64,000 nucleotides of DNA, taken from contig NC_068938.1 of NCBI RefSeq assembly GCF_016801865.2, forward strand, positions 212,967,611-213,031,610. The letters are read 5' to 3'. The notes below the pieces were generated by a model. It worked only from the letters and a program-made list of their open reading frames with translations. It did not search any database and was not told the origin of the DNA. Shown here piece after piece: positions 12,082 to 22,628 of this stretch. The DNA is from Culex pipiens pallens (lineage: Eukaryota; Arthropoda; Insecta; Diptera; Culicidae). The translations under genes and the position numbers were made by a program. How positions within the stretch are numbered: position 1 is the first letter of the stretch; each line of letters begins with the position of its first letter.

Positions 12082-12698
12082 CCCTCTACTGCCCAATTTT
12101 TTTTTTCGAATTTTTTTATTTTTCCCATGTTCAGGAGGTCATTTTGAGCAACTTTTGTTCTACGAAAAACTTTACTTCTCTTGTTTTATGTTTTTCTTGT
12201 TTCATTTTTAGTAATTTAATTTGCATTTATCTTGTTTAGTTTATGTTTGTTTTTGGTAGTATTTGGCCTACTCTACCACCTCCTATCATTACATTTTGCC
12301 TATCTAATTTTTTCATGTTTTTACAGTCTCTTTTTCAATTTTTTGCATGTTTTTCACATTTTCTGCTATAAAATGGAACCATTATCATTTAAATTGTAAA
12401 TAAATGCGTAGAGGCATAGTCTGGGGCACTAGAAAAATTAATGCATACTTCTTTTTACTTAAAATATAGGAAATTTTAGTAAAAAACACAGCCAAAGTTG
12501 ACCCCTAAAAAAATTACATTTTTAAAAACATTGGCAAAGTCACATAAAACAAGTCAAACTTCCAACCCTAAAATATTCCAAAATTTTAAAAGTTCTTCTT
12601 TCCAATGCTTTTTGAAGATCAAAAATTGGTTGAAAAATGGATTTTTGGTGATTTTTTAAATCGAAGCCCGTCTAGAGGCGGGGTTGGGTTGTAGAGGG
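12082..12698. mobile_element. piggyBac-type MITE with TTAA target duplication
   Basis: TTAA at 12078-12081 and 12699-12702 brackets a 617-bp segment beginning CCCTCTACTGCCCAA and ending TTGGGTTGTAGAGGG, an imperfect 15-bp TIR. An exact TTAA duplication with CCCT termini is the hallmark of piggyBac elements and their MITEs. It carries no transposase. Two overlapping 81-codon plus frames (11966-12211 and 11994-12239) run into it and are chance frames. Confidence 0.82.
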
Positions 12699-13715
12699 TT
12701 AATATGATCAATCTTTCAAACCCTAAGGCAGAATTTGGGGTTTTTGCTGAATGGCACTATTTCGCTACCGCACATGGCAAAAGCTCTAGAACCCATGAGA
12801 ATTATTTCATCTACTACAGCCAGCTCTACATTTGTTCTCGTTTCAAATAAAAGAAGAAATAAAAGAAATAATTTGAGAAAGTGGGAAGAAATGAGGAATT
12901 AGAAAAAATATGAAAATAATAGAATAATGATAAATTATCGAAAATTGTATTGTAAAAACTCTGTAGCATTTGCAAATAAATATTAAAAGTTCAAATTTTA
13001 CTTAATATGGTTCAATGACACTGAGATCAGGAAAAATAGTGCATTAAAAATTACCCAATAAATATTCCTTAAACAAAAAATAGATTGTTCAAGGTATTGA
13101 TTATCTCAAAATCGTATAAAATTGAAAAAATAATTCATTTTACAGAACACCAGGTAGTTATTATTGATCAGCACGACTGAGTGCTTCTAGCAGATGCGGC
13201 GAGTGTAGATATTATAGGTAATTTCAAATACTTAAAACTTTAAAATTCGATATCTCTGGAACGAAAAATATTCCTTTCTGTCGATAAGTGATTCTTATGT
13301 AAAATCGGACGGGGAATACGATGGTGAGGTCAAATTCAAAACATAAATAGGGCTGTTTTGAGATACGGCCATTTAAAGTTTTCAATTGCACAATACAGGT
13401 AGAAAACATATTTTAATCTAAATTTTGATCACGGAAATGGATTCTACGTCCAATTTCCTTCAAAACTGAGTCTAAGACCGACCCTCTAAGATTTGTTGTT
13501 CCTGAGTTATCGTCGTTTGAAGATAGGGGTTTTGCTCAAAAATCGGCAAAAAGTCGATTTTTTGGGAGGGTACAAAAATGGAGGGGGTGGTCCGATTTGG
13601 ATGAAATTCGGGATTTTTGCATGTTTTGATAGTCTTAACAGCTCTGCCAAATTTGAGCAGAATCGGAGATGGTAATTTTCAAATGGTGTTCCGCTTCAGG
13701 TGGAATGACCCATAT

Positions 13716-14015
13716 TAGATTTATTATAATATATTTAACGGCTGTTACAAATTTTAATTATATTCTTGTCCCACGGTGGTTGAGTCAAGAGGGGGCAAAA
13801 AAACTAAATTTCAAGCATAACCAGTCTACCAATCTTTTTCAAAGATAATTTTTTAATATTTTTGTGAGTTTTGTCTCCAACATTAGTAGATGTAGAATTA
13901 TTTGAAAATAGGTTTTTTGAAGTCAATTTCTATTAATTTTCAAATATGTGCTGTGTGCAGAAAATTCAATAAAATCTATTTTTTTTATTAGCCTGAACAG
14001 CCACAGAAAAAAATA
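13716..14015. other. gene-free AT-rich sequence
   Basis: It contains text such as GGTTGAGTCAAGAGGGGGC that resembles the dispersed AT-rich family seen elsewhere in the window. No defined ends. Confidence 0.35.
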
Positions 14016-14023
14016 TTTGTAAG

Positions 14024-15150
14024 TAGTGCGTCCATCCCGGGAATTCCCGGGACAAAATTCCCGGGATTTTTCCAAAACCGGGAATTCCCGAATCCCGGGA
14101 TTTTTTGTATTTTGTCCCGGGAAATCCCGAAATTGGAAAAAAATATAATTTTGTTCTGGAAATTCAGGTGTTGTTGTGGAAAAAGATGAACAGCGATAAA
14201 AAATTATAATAAAATACTAAGTATACATCCAGGGTTTTTATTTAAATAGTCCTAGAAGCATTTGTATTTTTCATATTTTTGTAGGACCTATTTAAAAACA
14301 AACTCAAGATATCAACATTAAAGGAAATTTGTAAACAAAACTACCGATCTGTAAATTGCCTAGCGCTTTTATTTTTTTCTTTTAAATTTTGTTTATTTTT
14401 TAAAAGACTACGTATATTTATGATTTCAAATTTAATATCATTTTCAATTATTTTTCATGAAACATCTTTGGCAAATTAAGACAAGTTGATCAAATTTTGA
14501 CAGCTGTTTTAGTCATTTGTTTGCATAATGTTTTGAATTTTTTGATTGATTTAGGTTAAAACAGGAACAGAACAAAACAATAAGTACACCGATTTTCAAA
14601 TTAATTGCTCTAAAATCTCCTGTACCTATTTCGACTGTTTTCCCGATTTTCCCTAGTTGGCGGCAATGACCTTAAGATAATTTGTAAAATATTTTTTAAT
14701 ATAAAACATGAATGTCTAAATTTATCTAAAAATTGACTGGAATAATTTTATTTGTTGTCTTTTTATATGTTATTTTAGACATTAAAAAAGATTTTTTAGG
14801 CTTTTCCAGTCATGTCACATAAAAAAAATAAAAAATATGTATTTATAATAGACTTATTTAATTTGAATCAAATTGGATTAGAAATTAGATAAAAAACCAA
14901 AGCACAACAAAGAACAAAAAAAATCTTTCAATCTATCTAAAAACTGCTATCCTTGTTTAGATTTAAGTGTAGATTACCACCAATGAATAGTATTGAGCTA
15001 ATTCTATGATTTTAAAATGTCAAATATAAAGAAAACATAGATTTTATTACTGTTTTAAAAATTTCCCGGGATCCCGGGAATTCCCGGGATTTCAAAAATA
15101 TTTTTCCCGTTTCCCGGGAAATTCAAAACCCGGGAAAATTGGACGCCCTA
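14024..15150. mobile_element. hAT-type non-autonomous transposon with 8-bp target duplication
   Basis: An exact 8-bp direct repeat TTTGTAAG (14016-14023 and 15151-15158) flanks termini TAGTGCGTCCA and the inverse of TAGGGCGTCCAA. The subterminal regions on both sides are packed with palindromic CCCGGGAATTCCCGGGA blocks (14035-14130 and 15060-15135), whereas the interior is AT-rich with no frame. An 8-bp duplication plus TA-starting short TIRs is characteristic of the hAT superfamily. Confidence 0.82.
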
Positions 15151-15289
15151 TTTGTAAGGAAAAAAAGTTAAATTTGGGTAGTTGAATATTTCCTCTTTTT
15201 AAGTAATTTCACTTAAAGATGTGTTAAAAGCTGAACCTGATTAACATACACCAGAAACTGGTAGACATTCTCCAATTCCAGATGTAATA

Positions 15290-15990
15290 TTAAAGCAAGA
15301 TTCGAAGTAAAACTTCTCCAATCGGGTTCAAATATTTATGGGGCTATTATTTCGCAGGCTGAAATAATAAGACCAATAATTTTTAATTCAGCCATTAGGG
15401 TGAACAGGAGTGTAGCCAGAAATTTGGTTCGGGGGAGAGGGGGGGGTGGCTGCAAGAAGAAATTTTCTTCTTCTTTTCTTCTTCTTCCCTCTCTCCCATA
15501 TGTTTTCCAAAAATTTCGGGGGGGGGGGGGGGTGCTACGGGCCTGAAAACTACATTTCTCAAAAAATCATAACTCTGAGCCATTTCAACAGATTCTAGCT
15601 GTCTTTGACGTTAACATTACATTAGGGTATATGACAGGTTTTAAGGAAAACTGCAAAAAAAAACAAGCTCAAAATTTGAAAAAGTCGTATGAAAACTTAA
15701 ATTGCTGTTTTGAAGGTATCGGGACTATAGAGCCTATGTCTGAAATTATTGTTATCGGATTTCCCGGATAATTTTTCAAAAAATTGTGAAGTTATAGTTT
15801 TTCCCCCTTTTTTGGTTTTATAATTTCAGTATTCCGAGTTAAGATTTTTTGAAAATAAAACTGTTTTCGGACTCGGGAAATGACAAAAACGGTAATTGAA
15901 ATACGCAACTTTTGGTATCCAAAAAAGTATAGGTCATCGCCGAAATATTAAAGTTATCGCAGTTTTAGTAAAAAAGTTGATTTTTTACAA
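15290..15990 (+). mobile_element. diverged copy of the 57-kb foldback family
   Basis: It aligns by eye with one arm of the element at 56781-57800. Shared blocks in the same order include AAAGTTCTCCGATCGGG-like text, GCCATTAGGGTGA, TTTAGCTGTCTT-like text, AAAAAGTCGTATG, AGAGCCTATGT and AAATACGCA..TTGGTATCC. The block at 15405-15545 (G-runs and TTCTTC repeats) has no counterpart and may be a separate small insertion, because GTGTAGCC and GGTGCTACGGGC at its edges are partly inverse. The 62-codon minus frame there is not a gene. Confidence 0.6.
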
Positions 15991-16389
15991 TTTAGTTTTC
16001 GCTGATTACACATTTTTTTACACAAATCTGTCACCATTTCCTTATGAATATAACCATATTTTTTTCTGTGTAGGAAAATAAGTTAATTTTCAAATAATAT
16101 TTGTTGTCTGTTTTGAAACATCAAATAGTTATCTTTATTATTATTTTTTTTTCTCGAAAAATAAAATATAGTGCAAAATTGAGATCTCTGACTTATAAAT
16201 AATTAGAGTATTTGCATGTGCTATGTACAGGAACAGTTATAGAAAGATGATTGAGAAATTAAAAAAAAAATGTGAGGTTATGCTTTCCATATAATATGAG
16301 GAATGAGTAATGAGAAATGGATTGTTAAATTCTATAAGAATTTGTAAATTGTTGCGAGTGAAAAAAAATATATGCTGGTAAAAAAGTAC

Positions 16390-16765
16390 AACAATTTCAA
16401 TCACAAGCCATATTATTACTATGAGAATGAAAAAAGTGTTTAAACATGCATTTCAAACCTGCCCTGTTGTTTTGAAATTATTATAGTTTCTAAAATAACT
16501 AAGTATTGACGATTTTTTTTTTGCCGAAAAAATAAACACTATGCAGTTCTTTACAACGGAATTTCACAATAAATGAAAGTATTTTTAAGCTACCCTAAAC
16601 AAGTTAGAAATGTTTATAAACACAGGTGAATGCATTTTAAAATGTTGAATTTTTGAAGTCAAAAAAAAAAAAGTTTTTGCCCCATGATTATTCTGACTGA
16701 TTTTAAAGGGTGACATAAGCTGTGAAAAATATTTGCAACGACCTAATGTTCAAAGAAAAATTAAA
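16390..16765 (+). repeat. dispersed AT-rich repeat family, copy 1
   Basis: Recurring landmarks are CAAGCCAT, a TGCATTT block, CTAAGTATTGA, a second TGCATTTTA block, TTTTTGCCCC, GGGTGACATAA and GAAAAATATTTGCAACG. They occur in the same order at 19588-20035 and 33640-33965, and in part at 28190-28268 and 52085-52370. It carries no coding frame. It is probably an old MITE family: the full copies have inverted ends resembling AAGGCC...GCAAATATTTTTCAAAG. Confidence 0.55.
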
Positions 16766-19587
16766 GACTATGTTTCTGTGTTTTTATTTCAGAAAAATGC
16801 AAGCAAACCATACAAACATCACAACAACCCAAACTGTACGCCGTCTTCCACAAAACCATTTACCCGATAAATCACATATTTGGTTCATTTAACAAAATTG
16901 AGCTTAACGAACAGCAACACGCTTCCGTGCTGAAGGCATAAATCAACCCTAAAACCGCTCTTTTTCCCATCCAAATCCAAGACGCGTGTGCCACGTGGCA
17001 TTTTCCACACGTTGCATTGTGTGGGGGGACGGTTTTCCGGGTGCTTTCTTCACCGTGGATGCATCTGAAACTGGTGTACTATTAACTTGTGCCGCTGAGT
17101 CTATTTTGGTTTCCGCGGGTTGACTTTATTTGCATAAATGCTTGCAAATGTTACACCGTGGGCTTTTTTGAAATCGTTTTTTTTTTTTTTGGGAAATTAA
17201 AAATAATACTTTTGCTTGATCTTTTATTTCTGTTTATGATATTTAAAGTAAAATTTACCTTGAAATTTCAGTGCAACCCACTCTCCAACTGCATCATCCC
17301 TTTGTAAGGAAATAGTTACTTATGAAGAAGCCACCGAATGCTCCTTATTTCAAGCAGTTCCAGATCGTCCCAGGCAAGCATTCCAACACGTGCCCGTATT
17401 CCGTGAAGACGTTCCACGTGGAAAATTCCTCGCGTACACATACACAATGATGGACTGCGGAAAAGCTCGTTCTCTCTCCCGCGTGAGGGCGTCAGTATGT
17501 GCACCGCATTCCGCGCGATATTGTGTGTAATCAAAACCACATTACTCATTCCAGGGAGCGGCCCTCGCGAGTGTGGAAAAGTTGACTTCTTCCTGATGTG
17601 GTGTGTTATAGAGTCCTAATGATGTGGCCTCCTTCCTGGTTTTCCATTTTTCATGCCACGGTGGAAATAAGGGAACTGAATGAAAGATGAGTTTTCAGAG
17701 CTGGGAGTGGGGTTTCGAGAAGATCTCCAGGTGGGAAAATTACACACGTGAGATAATGGACTTCTTGTCTTCCAGTTATTGCAGTGATGGAATTATTGTA
17801 AATGCATTGTGAAGCTCAACGTGTATGACAGATGAAGCTTGTCTAGAATATTTTGCATTTCTAGAAAGTTTATACAATACCATATTGAGATGCCAAGTTC
17901 GTTATCATCAATGTTCCCCGGGGCAACGATTTCAAAAATCCTTCTTATCGACTTTCACCTGCCAACGATCATCCCCTCGTAAAAACAACTTTTCATACAA
18001 AACCCCACCCAACCACCAGGCCCATCATCACGACCCCAAATTGAATGCCAAACGGGAAAAGCTTTATCTACCCACTCTCCACCTCCTGAACTAAACCGTT
18101 GTCGTGCCGAGCACGCTCGTTCTTTTCATTGATAAATTGTGGGAAATTTGTGGCACTTTGCCTACCCAACTCGCACACACATTACACGAAGAATTTACCT
18201 CGCGGCGGCGGTTACTCTCCCTCTGAGAATGACTCTATCCTTGTTGGATGCTGTGGGGAAGGTGGCGAACGTTGGAGATAACTGATGTATCCACTTTGCC
18301 ATTACATGCAGATTTATGTATCGCCACCGGGAAGAAATTGGCAGCTGTGATATAGATTTTGCCAGCTTTCTTGCTGCGATGAGGGATGTTCTGGGTGAAG
18401 GATATGCTTTGTAGTTGTTTTCGGGAATTTTAGTTGTTGGGGAAATTCTCCAATAAATTTTGTAAATTTTTGGCCAACTCCTCCCTTAAGAAATTGAGTT
18501 TAAATAAAATTCCAAAGAATTTTTGAACGCCAAAGAAATTAGGTGGATTCAACGCCAATCTATATTTGGCAAGCTCGCGCGAATCCGCACATATTTTTTG
18601 CATAGCTATCGTTATAGATCCGTACACCCAGTGAAGCTCACACTTTATTTCTGTTTGTGCCAGCAGCAGCAGCAGCAGCAACCCTGCTCTTCTGCCAGTC
18701 AAGATTTATTTTCGTACAACTGCGGTTATTATATTACACGATGTTTATCCGTTTTTGTAGCCCGCTCCAAAGGTTGCGCTGCTGCTGCTATTGATGGCAT
18801 CCTTCGCGTCCAAGTACAAGCAAAGTGAACTGGAGCATCGTCTTTGGAAAAAAATGAGACTAGTTGAGCATACATGTGAATGGGTTCAAGTTATTCAATA
18901 TTGATTCAAGAGGGTTAGATTACACGTGGAGTTTTGGAAATCACTTATTTTCGGAGATTGCTTTTTTGTCACTAATTCAGTTTTTCCATTTCAAAATATT
19001 ACATAGTTATTCTCAGGTCTGCAGATTAGAAAACACGTGTAAAACTATTATGCTTAGTTATCAGGTGAAATAATTCAACTAGATTTTGTTTTTTTTTTAT
19101 GATTAGGAAAATATAAGCTTAGGTTAAAAAAGAAGCTATAAAATATATAATTTTTTAAACATAATTTTCTGTGTTCATTTTCTTTTTGAAATATTAAAAT
19201 ATTTGTTATCCTTATTGGCATAGTCCAATTTTGCGCATGATTTTATTGATAACAATTCCAATGTTTTGTCATTTCTGAAAAAAAAAAAAAACATTAAAGA
19301 GTTCAACAATCACCAGTTTCAAATCTGATTGAATCTAACACAGACGCACCCAGTCCGATGCACTGTTTTTGTAAATATAAATATTTGCAGTACATCCGAG
19401 AACACCCAAAAATTAATTACAATTGTTCACCGCAGAGAGGGTTCTTAGAACGAATCACATTTCACAGAATCTACCAGGGAGGAAGGATGCGTGGACATAC
19501 CGTACCAAAAGTTCCAGCTTAAAGTTTGGTTAGTGTAGGTTGGGTTTATTGTAAAATTTAGTGTTGCTATGCAATCAATTTAATTTT
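16766..19587. other. unique-looking island without a recognised gene
   Basis: GC-richer than the surrounding transposon sequence and free of visible repeats except a (CAG)6 run at 18661-18680. An acceptor-like pyrimidine tract ending TTTTATTTCAG lies at 16783-16793, but no matching donor or conserved frame was found. Frames of 60-101 codons (for example 17825-18094, 18523-18828 and 18430-18702) overlap one another on both strands and show no domain. The island may be intronic or regulatory DNA. Confidence 0.45.
16992..17750. promoter_or_regulatory. cluster of CACGTG E-boxes
   Basis: Four exact CACGTG palindromes lie at 16992-16997 (inside GCCACGTGGC), 17387-17392, 17415-17420 (inside TCCACGTGGA) and 17745-17750. 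Two more follow at 18923 and 19034. CACGTG is the canonical site of bHLH dimers such as Clock/Cycle and Myc/Max. A regulatory role is inferred from density only. Confidence 0.35.
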
Positions 19588-20035
19588 ATAATGCAATATA
19601 AGGCCGATGCAAATATTTTTCAAAGTTTTTGTCAAGGCAAAAAAATATAAATATTGAAATAACAAGCCATAATTTTAGCATTTTCATGGAAGAAGTGTTT
19701 TAAAATGCATTTTACACTAATTCAGTTCTTTTTCAATCTTTAGTTCTCAAAAAATGAATGATTTGATGCAAACAAAAATTTTAACGAAAAAAAAACTTTA
19801 GCATCGAAAATTTTCAAAAATTCAAATGATTCTTAAATCAACCCAAACATGCTAAAAATGATTCTAAACGCAGGGAAATACATTTTAAATTGATTTCAGC
19901 GGATTGCACTTAAATTTCCGTTGAAATTTTGAAGTTTTTTTTTAAAAACATTTTTTTGCCCCTCGATTGTTCGGGCCAATTTTGAAGACTTTGGGAGACA
20001 CAAACTTTAAATAACATTTTTACCAGGCTAATGAT
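19588..20035 (+). repeat. dispersed AT-rich repeat family, copy 2
   Basis: The most complete copy. The left end AAGGCCGATGCAAATATTTT is roughly the inverse of the right-end block of the copy at 33640-33965 (AAAATATTTGCAATGGCCTT). The interior landmarks listed for the copy at 16390-16765 follow in order. No coding capacity. Confidence 0.55.
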
Positions 20036-20120
20036 CTTGAAATAAATTTCCTTCACTAACAGAAAAATAAAAAAACATGAAAAAACAACTGCAAGCGCAA
20101 TCAGGCATTTATTTATCTAT

Positions 20121-20402
20121 CTATTTTAAGTATTTTAAGTATTCTAGGTATTTTAAGTATTTTAAGCATTTTAAGTATTTTAAGTATTTTAAGTATTTTA
20201 AGTATTTTAAGTATTTTAAGCATTTTTAGTATTTTAAGTATTTTAAGTATTTTAAGTATTTTAAGTATTTTAAGTATTTTAGGTATTTTGAGTATTTTAA
20301 GCATTTTAAGTATTTTAAGTATTTTAAGTATTTTAAGTATTTTAAGTATTTTAAGTATTTTAAGTATTTTAAGTAATTTAAGTATTTTAAGTATTTTAAG
20401 TT
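20121..20402. repeat. (AAGTATTTT)n array, block 1
   Basis: A 9-bp tandem repeat of about 31 units with informative variants (ATTCTAGGT at about 20141, AAGCATTTTT near 20219, GGTATTTTGAG near 20281). The unit is a multiple of three and has no stop on the minus strand, which explains the KYL/ILK frames. Confidence 0.97.
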
Positions 20403-20587
20403 CAATTTCAATTTTTCAATTCGGTTTTATTTGTGAATAATCAAGTTACAATGAGTTCATTTAGGTGCACAACAGAGTTTTGGTGTTCCTTTCAGCTGTG
20501 TTTAAATCGTTATTCAATCGAAAAATTATTACTTATAACTATGGAATAGTCAAGAGTAAGAAAAAGTTTTCAAAAAACTTACAGAAA
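20403..20587 (-). mobile_element. insert between 9-bp arrays, possible retroelement 3' end
   Basis: Read on the minus strand, it ends with an AATAAA hexamer in CACAAATAAAACCG, then two ATTGAA-like units, and then passes straight into the 9-bp array (AAAATACTT). A polyadenylation-like signal followed by short tandem repeats would fit a LINE or SINE tail. There is no coding frame. The assignment is an inference. Confidence 0.35.
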
Positions 20588-21280
20588 AAGTATTTTAAGT
20601 ATTTTAAGTAATTTAAGTATTTTAAGTATTTTAAGTATTTAAAGTATTTTAAGTATTTTAAGTATTTTAAGTATTTTAAGTATTTTAAGTATTTTAAGTA
20701 TTTTAAGTATTTTAAGTATTTTAAGTATTTTAAGTATTTTAAGTATTTTAAGTATTTTAAGTATTTTAAGTATTTTAAGTATTTTAAGTATTTTAAGTAT
20801 TTTAAGTATTTTAATTATTTTAAGTATTTTAAGTATTTTAAGCATTTTTAGTATTTTAAGTATTTTAAGTATTTTAAGTTTTTTAAGTATTTTAAGTATT
20901 TTAAGTATTTTAAGTATTTTAAGTATTTTAAGTATTTTAAGTATTTTAAGTATTTTAAGTATTTTAAGTATTTTAAGTATTTTAAGTATTCTAGGTATTT
21001 TAAGTATTTTAAGCATTTTAAGTATTTTAAGTATTTTAAGTATTTTAAGTATTTTAAGCATTTTTAGTATTTTAAGTATTTTAAGTATTTTAAGTTTTTT
21101 AAGTATTTTAAGTATTTTAGGTATTTTGAGTATTTTAAGTATTTTAAGTATTTTAAGTATTTTAAGTATTTTAAGTATTTTAAGTATTTTAAGTATTTTA
21201 AGTATTTTAAGTATTTTAAGTATTTTAAGTATTTTAAGTATTTTAAGTATTTTAAATATTTTAAGTATTTTAAGTATTTG
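20588..21280. repeat. (AAGTATTTT)n array, block 2
   Basis: About 77 units. The variant string AGCATTTTTAG followed by a run containing AAGTTTTTTAAG occurs twice, starting at 20841 and 21057, exactly 216 bp (24 units) apart. The ATTCTAGGT and TTTTGAG variants of block 1 reappear at 20988 and about 21125. The array therefore grew by duplication of multi-unit segments. Confidence 0.97.
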
Positions 21281-22272
21281 AGCATAAGCATGAGCATGAG
21301 AGATCACCCATGGTTGCCCCTCCGTTGCTGAACAGAACCGTAATATCCTTTCAGCACTACTGATTATAGGCTTCGACGATCTAGTGGTGTTTCCCTTATC
21401 AACAGCATGTATGAATGCGCTGAAAAGATAAAACACCATGATTGCTAAAGCTTGATCAGTTGCGAATAGGTAACAGTCATTGGCCACCAACGGCGCCCGC
21501 CATGTCAGTTTGTAGACCTCGATTTTAAGGGACGGGAATGTTAGTTAGCGCAGGTTGCTACTAGGGCAGCTGATTTACTCTGTGCTTACACCCCACGAGC
21601 GCCAGGAACCTGAAAACTTGTTAGTAGGATAGGGTGTTTGGTCAGGATTCATCATAGAAGATGATGATGCGACCCAAAATCATAGTGTTTGTTGAAAGAT
21701 GTTATATATTATTCTCAAGGCAAACAATCGGATGCTGCGGATGAGACATTTCCCGTTTATCGGTTGTTAAATTTTAAATGAAATGGTCTAGTCTTAGACA
21801 GCCGGCAGTGGAAAGATAGAACCAAAATCATTTGTAATTAAAGAATGAAGGATTAAACAATGTAACTTTTAACTTGAGATGATTTTACGAGTTTTAAATG
21901 ATTGATGTTTAGTGAGGTACTGATTAACGGTGCGAACGACGAGTTTCGATGTGTATCGAGCTGAAATGGTATGATAGGGTGTTGATAGGGTCAAATCAAA
22001 CTGGCTAGCTGTCATCGGGACAGCCAAAGCCAGCCGCACCTTCACACGCACACACGCACGCGAGAAAAACGAAAAACACACCGACGGCGGACGCGAAGAT
22101 TCTACGACCCTACGGAAAGGAATCGCAAATCTGACTGGCTCAACTGTCATCGGGACAGCCAAAGCCAGCCGCACCTTCACACGCACACACGCACGCGAGA
22201 AAAACGAAAAACACACCGACGGCGGACGCGAAAATTCTACGATCCTACGGAAAGGAATCGCAAATCTGACTC
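21281..22272 (-). mobile_element. insert between 9-bp arrays with a 135-bp tandem duplication
   Basis: Non-repetitive sequence of higher GC. A 135-bp unit is tandemly duplicated at about 21999-22268 (GTCATCGGGA starts at 22011 and 22146). Each copy has CACACGCACACACGCACGCG and CACACCGACGGCGGACGCG blocks. The minus frame at 21869-22216 is the translation of this duplication, and the frame at 20639-21490 is mainly array translation with a short unique N-terminus. In minus orientation, tandem promoter-like repeats at one end and a minisatellite at the other would suit a retroelement. I could not prove this. Confidence 0.4.
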
Positions 22273-22628
22273 TTTAAGTATTTTAAGTATTTTAAGTATT
22301 TTAAGTATTTTAAGTATTTTAAGTATTTTAAGTATTTTAAGTATTTTAAGTATTTTAAGTATTTTAAGTATTTTAAGTATTTTAAGTATTTTAAGTATTT
22401 TAAGTATTTTAAGTATTTTAAGTATTTTAAGTATTTTAAGTATTTTAAGTATTTTAAGTATTTTAAGTATTTTAAGTATTTTAAGTATTTTAAGTATTTT
22501 AAGTATTTTAAGTATTTTAAGTATTTTAAGTATTTTAAGTATTTTAAGTATTTTAAGTATTTTAAGTATTTTAAGTATTTTAAGTATTTTAAGTATTTTA
22601 AGTATTTTAAGTATTTTAAGTATTTAAA
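22273..22628. repeat. (AAGTATTTT)n array, block 3
   Basis: About 39 near-perfect units with none of the variants found in blocks 1 and 2. It is therefore the youngest or most recently homogenised block. Confidence 0.97.

Larger units (their letters stand above)
9549..13711. mobile_element. 4.2-kb long-TIR element, host of two nested insertions
   Basis: It starts GGGTCATTCCACCTGAAG and ends with the inverse (13694-13711), flanked on both sides by ATAT (9545-9548 and 13712-13715), a possible 4-bp target duplication. Arms of about 570 bp (to about 10125 and from about 13150) are highly similar. The small frames at 9566-9763/9861-10046 and 13224-13409/13493-13675 are mirror translations of these arms and are not genes. 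The interior contains the nested elements at 10593-11990 and 12082-12698; without them the element would be about 2.1 kb. No transposase is visible. The superfamily is uncertain. Confidence 0.8.

Noticed and set aside
9566..13675. Paired 60-65-codon frames at both ends of the 9.5-13.7 kb element
   Set aside because: They are the same inverted-arm DNA read twice, with no transposase features.
15405..15545. Small MITE with partly inverse GTGTAGCC/GGTGCTAC edges
   Set aside because: G-runs and TTCTTC repeats make the inverted match unreliable, and no target duplication was found.
20113..21490. Lysine/leucine/isoleucine-rich minus frames over the 9-bp arrays
   Set aside because: Each is the translation of AAGTATTTT units. 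Only a short unrecognised N-terminal stretch at 21281-21490 is non-repeat.
21869..22216. 115-codon minus frame with an internally repeated segment
   Set aside because: The peptide repeat mirrors the 135-bp DNA duplication, which is CG/CA-rich and reads as non-coding 5' repeat sequence.
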